A DNA stretch of 64,000 bases from Cyclina sinensis. Taxonomy: Eukaryota; Mollusca; Bivalvia; Venerida; Veneridae. The notes beneath the pieces were generated by a model, which ran no database searches, was not told the origin of the DNA, and saw only the letters and a list, made by a program, of their open reading frames with translations. This document shows positions 11,291-23,100 of the stretch, piece after piece; position 1 is the first letter of the stretch; each line of letters starts with the position of its first letter. The translations under genes were made by a program, and so were the position numbers. The stretch is taken from NCBI GenBank assembly GCA_012932295.1, contig JAAONU010000004.1:27940304-28004303 (forward strand), written 5' to 3'.

Positions 11291-12727
11291 ATTTTTTTTG
11301 TCTGGCCTTCTCGGGAGCATAACGTTACTAGAGTTATTCTCAAGTAACTACTCAAATGTGTCAGTTAGGACTAGTTCTGCTGCCCAAACGTCAATGGCTC
11401 ACTTAAATGTAAATAGTAAAAAATAATTGCATTTGGTTTGTAGGACCGAGCTGTTACTTTGCCAAGCTTTAAGAAATTTTTAAATAATTTTGTACAAATG
11501 TTCACCTTGGAAAGAGGAAATGTCATTTGAAAGGAACATGTTTGTTAATCAAAAATAAATGTCATACTAAATTATTAAAGTTAAAAGGTAATACCAGTTG
11601 GCCAAAATTGTGTCATACTTTTTGAGAGATTCTAAAACAACTTTCTATAAATTTGAACACTGGTAGTGATCGAATGAAGTATCGGGGTCGCAAGTAAAAT
11701 TGCCAACGTTGAAAACAACAATTAAACTTAATATATTTACTATTATTATACCTCAATTTCATTTACAATGTTAATCTTCCATTGGCCACCGTGATATATA
11801 AGTGCTGTCAGAAAAAAATTACTGTCGGAAAAATACTGTCACCCGCTACCATAGATACGGAATGTTCGAAAATTATACTGTACCATTCGCGCATGCGCAA
11901 TATCTATTTTTACATTTCCGTTGTAAACAGACGACAATAATGGCAAGCAACAAACGTTTTTCTACCATAAATGAGGAAGATTTAAAGACTCTTGAATTGT
12001 TTTTCGGTATAATAAAATAAATGTTACATGTCTGACAGGGTGACAGTAAAATTGTCAACTTAAGGAAATGTAATATTTATATACTATGCAAATATCAAAG
12101 AGTGTCTTAGCCTTATGCTGTCTTTACATTTTATCTGTTAATCTAATTTTCGAAATACAATTACCAAGTGTGTTTGTTTTTGTTTCCACTTTAAAAAAGG
12201 TGAAAACAAATCGCTTAGATCATACTTCTCAATATGGAATATTGTTTATGTTTTCAAAGCAAACTTAGATTCTAACTCTTTTTAAAGTTTTGATTAAAGA
12301 CATGGGTGCTAGTACCAAACACATAAGTTTGTCCTCTGTACATCAAATACATGTTTTTCAGTGCGCTGGCTAGACGATTTTAAATGTTGTGAACCGGATA
12401 GGTTTAAGGATATTCTAGTCTGTAAAGGTTACATGAGATAAGATTACAGAATAGGGAGCAGATATAGACTAGACACACATGCGTCAAGTGACAGGATTAT
12501 GCCAAGAGAGTAAGACATAGGAACCGGTCAAAAGAGTTTCCGTCTTAAAGTCAATTAGTAAATATAAGTGGATAGTGTAAAAAAAAATGGAATGAAGAAT
12601 GTCTTATTTTAGCCTGTACATTTGTTATATCCCTGTCTCATAAAATTCTTACAAAGAAACTTAGCCATGAATGCTATTAATAAACTAGGGTCAAGAATCT
12701 TGTTAACCAAACTATTCACTCGAGCGT

Positions 12728-12755
12728 CTTCGCTTGATTGATTGATTGATTGATT

Positions 12756-12812
<57 letters not shown>

Positions 12813-12816
12813 ATAA

Positions 12817-12854
<38 letters not shown>

Positions 12855-12870
12855 GCATGTATGTATGTAT
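12728..12870. repeat. (GATT)n-(GATA)n-(GTAT)n compound microsatellite
   Basis: GATT units pass into a long run of GATA units with an interruption (AATAAATAG), then a few GTAT units. It is purely simple sequence. Confidence 0.97.
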
Positions 12871-13729
12871 GTATGTTTTAAGCGAAATGCTTCTAGATTC
12901 TAGATCGGATTTTAGCTTTGTCAATACTTAATAGGTGAACTTAAAGGAACTCAAGACTTAATTGCCATTTCTCTTAACTAAACTTGACTAACCGAACATT
13001 TTCGTGGAATTCCATATATGTCACTTTATCTTCTTGTCTTATAACCCATCTGGATGACCCCGTGGAAACCAGACTGTTGTTAACATGCTTTTCATTTTAT
13101 GTTTCTGAATGTTATTTTGATAAGCTGAATTATATTGAAATAAAATGTTTGGTCGACAAAGACAAAGTCGCAATATTGCCCTCGTTATAAAATAAACCGA
13201 AATTGTTTTGAGATGTAAAATCCGTAATACTGTGGATGTAGGAGAGATTTTTGTTTATTTATATAAGAGAAGTTCACAAAGCTTCATTTTGTTCAGATCA
13301 AAATGCAAAGTTCTCGCCTTTAGATACAAGCTGAATAAAACTCATTAACAAGATACACAACATTTCAGCTACATACACTGTAGGCTAAAAGGTGTACAAA
13401 TGGCGGCCAGGTAGTCGGTGTTCAGACTAGAATCATTTCTAAAACTGCGATTGTAAAATACTGAAATAAGTGATTTCGAAATGCCCCGAATGGAATTCAA
13501 TGGAAAGTATTCAGAAAACGTAATTCGTAATTCTATTTTCACAACTCAAAAGCTTGATAAGCAGCAGAAGTTTGTGCATAATGATATTTGTCACACTGGC
13601 TGTGTGACGGGTCTTTGTAAACACACACCCCTAATTTTGCACGAGAATATTGTATCTTGCACTGTGCGTATGAAACATCCACATTATCAAATGGTTTGTT
13701 TATGAGCAAGTCCTCTTTGGAATTATAGC

Positions 13730-14330
13730 TAGGTGGCTAATGCAAAGATCAGGTGTAGCAGAGTTTGGCTGACTGTATGGATGGTAGAACAAGGGGCAGC
13801 AACTGTGAGGTTGTGTACATATTGTTTATCACACTATGATCACCAGAAACTGTTCTGGTTATTGAGAGTGTGGCAAACGATGTGTGGGGGAAAAGAAAGG
13901 ACTATGTGTAGGTCACATGATTGATTTCTGTTACTTAAATCGTTTTGCAACGGCTATCCAGCTTCGTGGAGACCACCTTAATACATCTTGTGTGAATGAC
14001 TCAAACCAGACTATCCGGTCCAAGATACACGATAGTGGTCTTAGGTCTTTTAAGAAGACCATGCTTACAAATCCCACTGTCCCAGACCATTTGAACATTT
14101 TGGTTTGACTAGACAACAACAGTGAACAGTATTCTTCACAGGCGAATCTATGTATTGCATTAACTTTATGGACTGGCGTGTTGGTATGTTACGCAGACCA
14201 GCAAGAAGAGCTATCACAGCGGAACATGAGCAGTATGGTTGGGACTTGATGATGGTCTTGGATGGCGTCAGCTGGGAAAGACACAACGAACTTTCGGGGT
14301 TATATGTCTGGTCAGTGGTATAATGGTGAC
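13730..14330 (+). pseudogene. decayed Tc1-like transposase fragment
   Basis: Around 13931-14090 the + strand reads a diverged Tc1-type stretch containing QTIRSKIHDSGLRS, similar in layout to the helix-turn-helix/linker region of Tc1 transposases. After a frame change, 14150-14280 reads INFMDWRVGMLRRPARRA and DLMMVLDGVS, matching the usual spacing of the segment after the first catalytic Asp. The catalytic residues themselves and the TIRs are not clear. I call it an old relic on motif order, not exact residues. Confidence 0.6.
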
Positions 14331-15660
14331 ATCTAAGTTGCCTTTGTATGACCCTTTGTTGGTGCAGTCGTGTCGGAAGCTAGCGCCCGAAATATTACAT
14401 CATCCCCATCTGAAATCCTTGATCGGCCCCTGAAAATCCTTAATTTAAAAAACAACACCGTTTATATCCTAATAACGCTCAAATGAACTCAAGTATGGCC
14501 CATTTACACCAAAAAATTGTGCCAAAAATCATTCATTATATGTAGCAATATTCATAGTGCATAGCAGACTTTGCATAGCATACAATACGACTTTTTATGG
14601 TGTCACAAGAAAACTTTGTATTGTCCAACATGTGAACAATAAAAATGACGCTGGTACCTGTGAAAGATTTAAGGTTGTTTCAGGTTGCCTACTACATATA
14701 CGGATTCAACAATCTAGCTTAGCTCTGAAGTTCTCCCGTTTCCTAGATATAACATATAGCCTATCTAAAGTCATTACAGTTTGTAAAAAAAAACCTTGTA
14801 AAAGAAACAACAACAAAATGTAAAACCACAACCCCCCCCCCCGACACACACACACGCGGTTGCAGAAAGCCTTCTGACTGCTTCTTAATATGTATCTGCT
14901 CTTGTGTGTGCTTTATACTCTTTGTCGAAGCTATATCTAACTTTGAGGTTCGTAAGACAGTTAAAGAAAAGCGTACTTTTGGATTAAGTCTATTAAAAAC
15001 TAATTGGGATATATTATTAGAATATTAAGAAAAATATTCAGCAAAAGCTTCCTTTTTATACAACAACGTTTGAACTTCGCTATCTTTAGCAAGACTACTC
15101 GTTACGTTACTTGCGTATAGATCGAGAGAAAACTGGCACACATTTTGAAATGTAATCTTATCATATTTTCGTGACAGTTGTTCATGATTTATAAATGAAT
15201 CATGCGTCTATACTCAACCTTGTTTGGAGGAGTACTGAGCAGGACAGACAGAAAACAAGACATAACACATATCATAGAAAGATGAAACTGTGTAAGAAAA
15301 CATATTTTACTATCCTTTCAAAAAGGGAATTAATATTTTTGTTGATAAAACTATCCCCTTTTCACAATAAAAATATTCATAATCATAATAATAATTTTAT
15401 CATGATTCGGTTATTCTTTATTCTAATACTTAGTAGTTGGTTTTACTTATTTGGCCTGATCTTATTTCTCAATGCATTTTAAACACTCTCTGGATGTATT
15501 TTTAAAGATATTTCTTTTCAGGTGTCTCAATTCTTCTGCTTTTTGTGACAAGAGGCATCGGTTTGTATTTATTTCTCATTTACCTGATTGTGTAGAAATA
15601 TGTTCGCTTTTATATCATATTAGCAAATTCCTAAAATCGCACCACTTTATAACGAAATAG
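14331..15660. other. spacer without recognised gene
   Basis: There is a poly-C/(CA) tract at about 14831-14855. A hydrophobic stretch encoded from an ATG at about 15402 looks like a membrane segment but has no usable donor and runs to a stop. Nothing else can be supported. Confidence 0.4.
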
Positions 15661-15679
15661 TAATTCTATTTACGAAAGG

Positions 15680-15681
<2 letters not shown>

Positions 15682-15738
<57 letters not shown>
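15682..15738. repeat. poly-T tract, about 57 bases
   Basis: An uninterrupted T run directly abuts the repeat block starting at 15739. It could be the A-tail of a retroposed copy on the - strand, or slippage. Confidence 0.95.
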
Positions 15739-15741
<3 letters not shown>

Positions 15742-16190
15742 CAGGTTTTCAACGAAAACCGGTTATTGTAATGCTGAAGTCGGCGGGTGGGCGGGCGTCA
15801 ACTTTTGGTTTCCGCTCAATAACTTGAGTTTGCTTTGACCTATTGACGCCAAACATGGTGTGTGGGTAGCTTATATCAAGAGGCAGCTTGGGATTGCTAC
15901 CCAGGTGTCTGTAATAAAGGTCAAGGTCATTGTTGTTGATAATAGAAATTCAGTTTCCGCTCAATAAATTAAGTTTGCTTTGGCCTATTGACGCCAAACT
16001 TGATGTGTGGGTAGCTTATACCAAGAGGCAGCTTTGCGTTGCTATCCAGGTGTCTTTGATCAAGGTCAAGGTCACTGTTGCTAAAATAGAAATTCAGTTT
16101 CCGCTCAATAACTTGAGTTTGCTTTGGCCTATTGACGCCAAACTTGGTGTGTGGTAGTTTATATCAAGAAGCAGCTTAAGGCAGGATTTC
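15739..16190. repeat. TIR-type dispersed repeat with 145-bp tandem core
   Basis: After an opening hairpin (TTTTCAACGAAAACC) and a GGCGGGTGGGCGGGC tract come units beginning TTTCCGCTCAAT at 15809, 15954 and 16098. The units are 145 and 144 bp, and the last is partial. Each holds TTTGC-TT-ACCTATTGACGCC-like and AGGTCAAGGTCA blocks. Open frames crossing it are repeat artefacts. Confidence 0.75.
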
Positions 16191-17074
16191 TACTAACCCT
16201 ACATAGATCATTATTTGCATGCAACCAAATTAACAACTCATTTTTCTCCATTGCCATATTTCATTCCAAAGTCCTGTCACCTCAATACTTGATCGTTGAA
16301 AACCTGGTTTCGTCGCATTGCGGCGCTTCTTGTTTTGTTTTTTTTTTGTTTGTTTTTTTTTTTTTTTTTTTTTTAAATAAAATAATATCTAATTAGTAAT
16401 AGTTCGTTATAGCGGAAACACTAGCCGTACAAAAACAAATTTTGATAAAAGATTAATGTGTTACCCAAACATTAGAAGTATGCAGTGTCATTTCAGGGGC
16501 TTCGCAGTATATAGACCTCTAAAAATAAAATCATTCTTAAAAATATAATATACTTAAGTTTCAGATTCAAATAACTACTACACCTTTTTTTATGTAAATA
16601 TAAAATAAACAGACAGATTAGATATGTTATGTTTAAAACTCTACACACTATAGGTAAAAACTGTATAAGTAAAGTGTTTTTAAAAAACTGGCTTTTTTAA
16701 AGCAAGCACCAACATAACATGGCGTGTAATAGGGAATGCAGCTTCCCATAGATAGTGTGTGTATTCTAGTTGCCTAATTAGACATATTCAGTAAGAATTC
16801 CCGATATTTCAATTACTTTCTGCAATAAAAGTGTTTTATGCAAAGATGGGCATAGTATATCTTTAACTAAACTTGTATCTATAAAATTATACACAATGAC
16901 TACATGTCAATAAAAATATGGTCCTTTTTAACGTCTGTAGACAGCGTATTGTTTATTTTTTTAACAAGGCTACTTAAGATGTATATCATTTGGTGAATTT
17001 AAACTAGAAACTATGCAAACATTTAATGATCTGCATGAATATTTCGTATAAGCATAATAGACTCGGTTTTACAG
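16191..17074. other. spacer upstream of paralogue A
   Basis: There is a poly-T tract at about 16351-16374, and otherwise plain AT-rich DNA. The signal-peptide exon of paralogue A should lie somewhere upstream of 17075 and end in phase 1. I could not identify it. Confidence 0.4.
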
Positions 17075-17154
17075 AATCTCTGGAATGTTACCAGTGCTCT
17101 GATGTATCCAGCATTAACAACTGTCTAACAACCACACTGTGCCGAACTGGACAG
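17075..17154 (+). CDS. paralogue A exon: Ly6/uPAR-like part 1
   Basis: 80 nt, entering in phase 1 after TTTTACAG and leaving in phase 0 at GTATCC. It encodes SLECYQCSDV...NNC...LC, the usual opening of a three-finger LU domain (Leu-x-Cys-x-x-Cys). Confidence 0.8.
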
Positions 17155-20100
17155 GTATCCATCTATTCATATTTAAACATTTTGCAGTCTTTTTATTGAA
17201 TTTATTATTAGCATGATCCTTGTAAAATGTACAAAGGTAGGATAACACAAACAATATATCGTGAAAATTGAAATGATGCTGTACAGTTAAACTTATCAGT
17301 TAATTTCTTATCTCCTCAGTCATGTTTCACAAACTCAGTAACATCAGACCAGTCTACCAGCTTCACCATGGGCTGTATCAGTAATGAGGTAAGATTTTCT
17401 TAACATTATGATCATACATAATAAAGACTAAAATTTTGTTTCCTAATTTCTAAAACTATCCAGATATATGTATTTTTAAAACAACTAGACATGTCCACGG
17501 GCAGAATGTCGAGCCCGCTTGTCTAAATTCAAACCTGAACCTATAAGCTTCAGATCAAGGAGAAAGGTGTATACATAGGCAACACATCCTCTTTATACTC
17601 AAGGCAAAATCTTGACATTACATTGACATTGTAGAAGTTACGCTCCTGACACGGGTTTTGAGCCGACCCTCCAAGCGTGACCTTGACTTTTGAGTGGCCG
17701 ACCTGGGTTTTGCGTGTGACACATCATCCCATCATGGTGAACATTTGTATCAAACTATTTTTTAATCCTTCAAAGAATGAGCGAAATATAGACCGGACAA
17801 ATCTAGACGGACGCACGGACTGACACCCACACATACACCAAAACGCCAAAAGTGAAAAGCAGCGACTAAGTCAACCTCACCACAAGTGGGTTCAACAATT
17901 TCAAAATCCTCTGACCTTTAAGCATAATACTTCAAAGCTTAAGCAAGATACAGCGCCAACAAACAAATTTTAATATTTTTTATTTGACCTTTGACCTCTT
18001 GTGACCTTGACCTTCATTTTGTGCGAGACAACTCAACTCAACATGGAGAACATTTGTGCTACGTTATATTAAAATCCATCCATGTATATAGAAGTTATAC
18101 TCGCAAATGAATGTTTTATTTTGTCATTTGACCTTAAACCCCTAAATATGACCTTGACCTATGCCACAGACACCTGAATTTTTCAAATCCTCTGACCACT
18201 AGGCATAATACTTCAAAGCATAAGCAAGATACAGCGCCAACAAACAAATTTTAATATTTTTATTTGACCTTTGACCTCTTGCGACCTTGACCTTCATTTT
18301 GCGCAAGACAACTCAAATTAACATTTGTGGTAAGTTATATTAAAATCCATCCATGTATATATAAGTTATACTCGCAAATGAATGTTTTATTTTGTTATTT
18401 GAAATCCCTCCATGCATGAAGAAGTTACGCTCCGGAAACGGGTTTTGCGCTGACCCCCAAGTGTGACCTTGACCTTTGAGCGGCGGACCTGGGTTTTGTG
18501 TGCGACACACCTACCAATCATTTGTACCAATTTATTTTGAAATCTTTCAAAGAATGAGCAAGATATAGACATGACAAATCCGGACGGCTGCACGGACGCA
18601 CATACACCGAACTATACGCCAAAAGTGGCGACGAAGTCGAGCTCACCGCAAGCGGGCTCGGCACTAAATTGTCGAAAGTATCGTTTTCATTCATTAAGAA
18701 AGTTCCATCCCGGACGGTGATTTAATTCAATAATCTTGTGAGTCTTTTTGTCTAATCGTATCTTTGATCTGTTCTTTCTTTTATCCATTTATCCTTATTT
18801 ATACAAGCACTTGTTTTATAACTCTAGCAATGTGGAGTGCAATCCCCTCTGGTTGGACGTGGAATAAGCGAGCGCCAAACACAGTGTCATGAATGTTGCA
18901 GTACTGAACGTTGTAACAACCAGCTTTGTGTCCACTACAAACGTAAGTAATATAAGACAGAAATGTTAAACTACACTGGTTCACAGGTCTGCAGATGCCT
19001 AAGTCTCATGCACCTATAGAAAAAAATCCGTTCAGTACCTGACAACGTTGCAAATTTCCTAGTTTAAAGTATCGAATAACCTTAGAAGTTCTATCGATAA
19101 CACTGAAACAAAAGTGGTAACGAGCAAATGTGTCTAACATAATAGCTTGAAAGGTTAAAGTTACAAGATCAGTAAGAACTATTTTCTTAATCTAAATTTT
19201 AACCTTTATGTCCCATAAAAATGTGTGAATATCGAAATAAAACATTATTTTTGTCAATTCGCGCTCCGTTCTGACTTCTTGCTTTCAAAACTGCGTTAAG
19301 TATATCTAAAAGGCTTAGGAAGATGGTAATTTCTGAAATTTTATCTGCAGCAACAACATGCATAGATGATCCAAAAGTAGATTGCGCATACATGAACGCT
19401 ATGTTTAATATATGCAAGGACATTCATCATTCAAAGACAGTGTGCCCTAAATTCTGTGGATTGTGCAATTTAGGTGAGTCGTGAAAATAAATAATTTGAA
19501 TGAGCTACCTGTTATCATTTGAAACTATTCCTAATAAAAGACTTATTTGAAGTTATAATGTTATAACCCAAACTGCTGTTGTTCGTGGTGTGAAAAATAT
19601 CGTCAAATTGCTTTGCTCTTAGCGTGTCGTATTTCTTCAAAATTTTGTCGTCGGTAGTTAAGGACGTTCAAGCAAAACACGTTTAAACATCCTCTAGGTT
19701 ATAATTGCCGCTTTTTAGTCCTGAGGAGATTCAGTTTATTATTGAATATGTTTGAATTTGGGTAATCTTGTTTTTGTAAAAAACGAATAAATAATACAAT
19801 ACAAGGGAAATTAAACAGATTTGTGATTATTTGGAGACTAGTTTGTCGTGATTACTTACACGTTGTAAATGAGTATAATTTCACACCAGTGGACGGAAAC
19901 TGGGCTGAGTGGACACAGTGGTCAGTCTGCGATGTAACGTGTGAAAAGGGCATACAGACGAGAAAACGGACTTGTACAAACCCTGCTCCTGCTCACAAAG
20001 GCCTTGATTGTGCAGGAAATTCTACAGATGTAAGAGGATGCATAAAGCAACCCTGTCCAAGTAAGACATTTTTTATTTACGGTATAGAATAAGAAACAAT

Positions 20101-23100
20101 ATATTTTGGCTACGTTACAATATTATAGTGATGAAACTATGTATACAAACATAAGATACAATTACGTTTGGATCTGCACATGATTGAGATTTTGTTGACA
20201 TTTGTTACATTAAGGTATTTATTGAATAAAATTCAATCAGCTATTTGCGACTTTCTCTTCTATTTTTGAAGGAAACTGCGCGAGATTTTTGTTCTACGAT
20301 TTGCGGATTCCAATGCTTAAAAAAAAACATAAATATTTTATATATAGGGGGGAAATCTTTTATGTGGAGCGTAACATGGGTTGTGTTCTTTTACTGTCAG
20401 TAGCTTTGTCTAGTGTAGGGCCATGAATTTGTTTTGTTCTTGTTTGATGTTTTTTTTTTATTGAACTGACATAACGTTTGATCTTTTTTTGTCTGTAGTT
20501 TTTGTAGTGTGCCTACACGTTTTTTCTGGTCTATAGCTTTTTTAAGTGAATCGACAATATCTTTGTTCCTTTTTGGTCTGTACCAGTGTCTTGTGAAGTG
20601 ATAAAGTCTTTGCTCGTTTTTCGCTTTGTAGCTTTGTCTAGTGTAATAACATAATTAACTTTGTCTAGTGTCCTGACATAAATTTTCTTATTTTTAGTCT
20701 GTAGATTTGTCTAATGTACTAACATTTTATTTCCTCCATTTGGTCCGTAGCTTTGTCTAATGTACTGACATTATCTTTGTTCCTTTTTTTGTCTGTAGCT
20801 TTGTCTAGTGTACTGACATTATCTTTGTTCCTTTTTGGTCTGTAGCTTTGCTTAGTGTACTGACATTATCTTTGTTCCATTTAGTCTGAAGCTTTGTCCA
20901 ATGTACTAACATTTTAATTCTTCCATTTGGTCTGTAACTTTGTCTAGTGTACTGACATTATCTTTGTTCTTTTTTGGTCTGTAGCTTTGTTTAGTGTACT
21001 GACATTATCTTTTTTCCTTTTTGGTCTGTAACTTTGTCTAGTGTACTGATATAATGTTTGTTCCTTTTAGCTTTGTCTAGTGTACTGACATTATCTTTGT
21101 TTCATTTGGTCCGTAGCTTTGTCCAGTGTACTGACATAATCTTTGTTACTTTTTGGTCTGTAGCTTTGTCTAGTGTACTGACATTATCTTTGTTCCATTT
21201 GGTCCGTAGCTTTGTCCAGTGTACTGACTTAATCTTTTTGCCTTTTTGATCTGTAACTTTGTCTAGTGTACTGACATTATCTTTGTTCCTTTTTGGTATG
21301 TAGCTTTGTTTAGTGTACTGACATAACATTTGGTCCATTTTGTTCTGTAGCTTTGTCAAATGTACTAACATTTTATTTGTTCCTTTTTCGTCCGTAGCTT
21401 TGTCTAGTGTACTGATATAATATTTGTTCCCGTTTGGTCTGTAGCTTTGTATAGTGTACTATCATTTTGATAGTTCTTTTTTGGTATGTAGCTTTGTTTA
21501 GTGAACTGACATTATATTTGTTCCTTTTTGGTCTGTCGCTTTGTCTAGTATACTGACATAACTTTTGTTCCCGTTTGGTCTGTAGCTTTGTCTCAGGAAC
21601 AAACATATATTTGTTCCTTTTTGGTCCGTAGCATTGTCTAGTGTACTGACTTAACCTTTGTTCCTGTTTGGTCTGTAGCTTTGTCTAATGTGCTAATATT
21701 ATCTTTGTTTCATTTGGTCCGTAGCTTTGTCTTGTGTACTGACATAATCTTTTTGCCTTTATAGTCTGTAGCTTTGTCTGGTGTACTGACATACCCTTTG
21801 TTCCTGTTTGGTCTGCCGCTTTTTTAGTGATCTGTCAAAAAATATCAGATATATTTTGGCCAGCGTTTGGTCACTGGTTTATCTATAGTATTGATATATT
21901 TTTTTCTGTAGCTTTGTCTACTTTACTGACCTAATATTCGTTCTTTTTTTCTGTGGCTTTGTCTAGTATACTTACATTTCTGTCCATTATACTGACAAAA
22001 TGTTTGTTAATTTGGTCTTAGCTTTGTCTATATTTATTGACATAGCTTTTTGTATTCAACTTTATCAAGTGCACTCTGTCAAACTTATTCGCGGTTGGTC
22101 CAGAAGGCTATGAATTATTTTTTACATAGTCATAATTAGAAAATCATATCTATAAACTAAATGTAAAGGCTATATTAACATGGATTCCGAAATAAGGTAC
22201 TCTGTATGATTGAGTAGGCATAAAGATTAATCACCATAATGCCTTTTAAAAATTAACATTATCAATTACAAGATATTGGAATTTTATAATGTTGATGTAA
22301 AATATTTATTCCAGTTAATCAGAACGTCTACACAATTCAGAAAATATATATTTTGTAATATTGTATAATTGGTTCCTATCAAATTATGTCTTTGACAAGT
22401 ATTTGTCTTGTCATGGACATGTTATTTTGTATATTGCTCCACTCTTATGCTGATTTGAGCTTTGCAGCATTTTACTTAAGAAAATGCATGTCACTATAAC
22501 TATCTATATCAAAATTTATATGTTCTTATGCGTGGTCCAAGTTTCAAAATAGGTTAGCATCTTGTACAAATTAAAAAAGTTTTACGCTCGAAGCTTTTGA
22601 CATTTTACACATTTTTTTTCTCTTGAAATTAGTCCATGGTGGCTGGACAAAGTGGTCTAGCTGGGGACAATGTTCTGTCACTTGTGACACTGGAATGCAA
22701 AAGAGAAACCGAACGTGTACAAATCCGTACCCCTCGAGATTTGGTGATCACTGCTTTGGTGATGATATAGAAGACAGACTTTGCATGCCGAGACCTTGTG
22801 CCAGTAAGTCGTTTCAAGAATTAATTTTCATATCTTTAATTTCTGAATGTAAAGATATCTCTCGTTGGAGATAAAAAAAAATGCATCTGCTAGTTATCTA
22901 CGTTCATGCTATGCAATGTAGTTTATAATGTACAATATTATGAGGGTTACGTGATCACGGTAGCTATCCAGCCCGACACCCTCGAAGCGGAATTTCTTTA
23001 AAATAGGCCTGACAGGTAATTTATCAGTGTATTTTCTTCGGAACGTTGAGATGTTACTATAGAGTATCTTTTCTTTCATATCTATTTAGCTCGAAAGGCG

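Larger units (their letters stand above)
10090..13700. other. gene-poor spacer rich in simple repeats
   Basis: Apart from the microsatellites listed separately I see no supported gene. A hydrophobic open frame at 12086-12268 (+) begins like a signal peptide but has no convincing donor site or conserved sequence. Confidence 0.5.

Noticed and set aside
11126..11347. Open frames over the (GT)n tract
   Set aside because: They translate to Thr-His or Val-Cys dipeptide repeats; microsatellite artefact.
12086..12268. Hydrophobic start (MQISKSVLALCCLYILSV) as signal exon of paralogue A
   Set aside because: The only phase-compatible donor (GTGTGT) is poor, it is 5 kb away, and no equivalent is found near paralogue B.
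15402..15482. Membrane-segment-like peptide from an ATG near 15402
   Set aside because: No consensus donor follows and the frame stops quickly; AT-rich DNA often encodes such Phe/Leu/Ile runs.
21102..21606. Lys/Gln-rich open frames on the - strand
   Set aside because: They lie wholly inside the 47-bp minisatellite and shift frame from unit to unit.
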